NCBI GenBank assembly: GCA_903926695.1
Contig: CAIYKK010000672.1
Coordinates: 1-5,522 of the forward strand
DNA length: 5,522 nt
Source: an uncultured Burkholderiales bacterium
Lineage (GTDB): Bacteria; Pseudomonadota; Gammaproteobacteria; Burkholderiales; Burkholderiaceae_C
Reading direction: 5' to 3'
Numbering within the stretch: the first letter of the stretch is position 1; each line of letters begins with the position of its first letter. The position numbers and the translations under genes were made by a program. Under the pieces are notes generated by a model. That model did no database searches. It was not told the origin of the DNA and saw only the letters and a list, made by a program, of their open reading frames with translations. Below are positions 5,279-5,522 of this stretch, in pieces.

Positions 5279-5522
5279 GGCTGTTACGCCGGCTGGCTGG
5301 CGCTGCACGCGGGCGTGGCCGGCGGGGCGGACATCATTCTGATCCCCGAGATCCCGTTTGGCCTGGAGCACGTGGTGGCCAGGTGCGTCGAGCGCAGCCG
5401 GGTGGGCAAGCGGTTCACGATCGTCGCGGCGGGCGAGGGCGCCAAGCCGGCAGGGGGGCATCAGTTCGTGGATCACGTGGACGAGACCTCGCCGGACCCG
5501 ATCCGGCTGGGCGGGGTGGGCA
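5279..5522 (+). pseudogene. 6-phosphofructokinase fragment, 5'-truncated, runs off the right edge
   Basis: The frame starting at about 5279 reads YAGWLALHAGVAGGAD, IILIPEIPF, GKRFTIVAAGEGAKPAGG and SPDPIRLGGVG, an unmistakable run through the middle-to-C-terminal part of ATP/PPi-dependent phosphofructokinases, which phosphorylate fructose 6-phosphate. The N-terminal half with the nucleotide-binding GGDGS-type motif is absent; the 80 bp back to the queC stop contain neither that sequence nor a plausible start codon. Just before YAGW, where relatives have MGR, the frame gives Cys-Gly-Cys, so the substrate-binding Arg appears replaced by Cys or homology simply stops there. Codons are very rich in G/C at third positions. 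Whether it used ATP or PPi cannot be told, because the deciding residues lie in the missing part. A sequence join or assembly artefact is possible. Confidence 0.75.

Noticed and set aside
1..5522. CRISPR array, tRNA, rRNA or riboswitch
   Set aside because: I looked for regularly spaced repeats, cloverleaf-like arms and conserved rRNA or preQ1 elements (because of queC and the Csf3-like gene) and saw none.

Overview
This window looks like chromosomal or accessory DNA from a betaproteobacterium, most plausibly Burkholderiales/Comamonadaceae-like. The reasons are moderately high GC, a DUF1841 protein, a two-CBS-domain protein of the type common in that order, and a QueC with the zinc-site spacing I associate with betaproteobacteria. 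This assignment is inference from protein style; no rRNA or other marker gene is present.

Left part (1-1716). A minus-strand gene with a perfect Shine-Dalgarno begins at 369 and runs off the left edge. Its 123 visible residues resemble the N-terminal half of the Cas5-like/RAMP proteins of type IV CRISPR systems (Csf3 family). It is the best lead in the window to an uncommon system, but it is cut by the edge. Divergent from it is a small CBS-domain gene (574-1068) whose reading frame breaks just after the second CBS core, apparently by a deletion of about 11 bp. Right behind it sits a dead IS1-family insertion sequence (1077-1716). It has recognisable 18-bp terminal inverted repeats and a minus-strand transposase carrying one large internal deletion, further frameshifts and a Trp-to-stop change.

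Middle part (1767-3598). Two minus-strand genes follow each other: a four-helix membrane protein of the DUF4239/bestrophin-like type (2318-3115) and a DUF1841 protein (1767-2201). An 11-bp perfect inverted repeat lies in the gap between them. A divergent 231-bp spacer with a short tandem repeat leads to a plus-strand GlsB/YeaQ/YmgE small membrane protein (3347-3598).

Right part (3605-5522). A minus-strand 2-keto-4-pentenoate-hydratase-like enzyme of the fumarylacetoacetate hydrolase superfamily converges on the YeaQ-like gene with only 6 bp between stops. It is divergent from queC (4485-5198), which makes preQ0 for queuosine synthesis. After queC the sequence switches, without a start codon, into the middle of a 6-phosphofructokinase reading frame that runs off the right edge. 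This looks like a 5'-truncated fragment.

The genes do not form one pathway. The window reads as a housekeeping backbone with decay and rearrangement scars: a frameshifted CBS gene, an IS remnant and a truncated pfk. A possible type IV CRISPR-related or phage-related gene lies at the left edge. No CRISPR array, tRNA or rRNA is visible.
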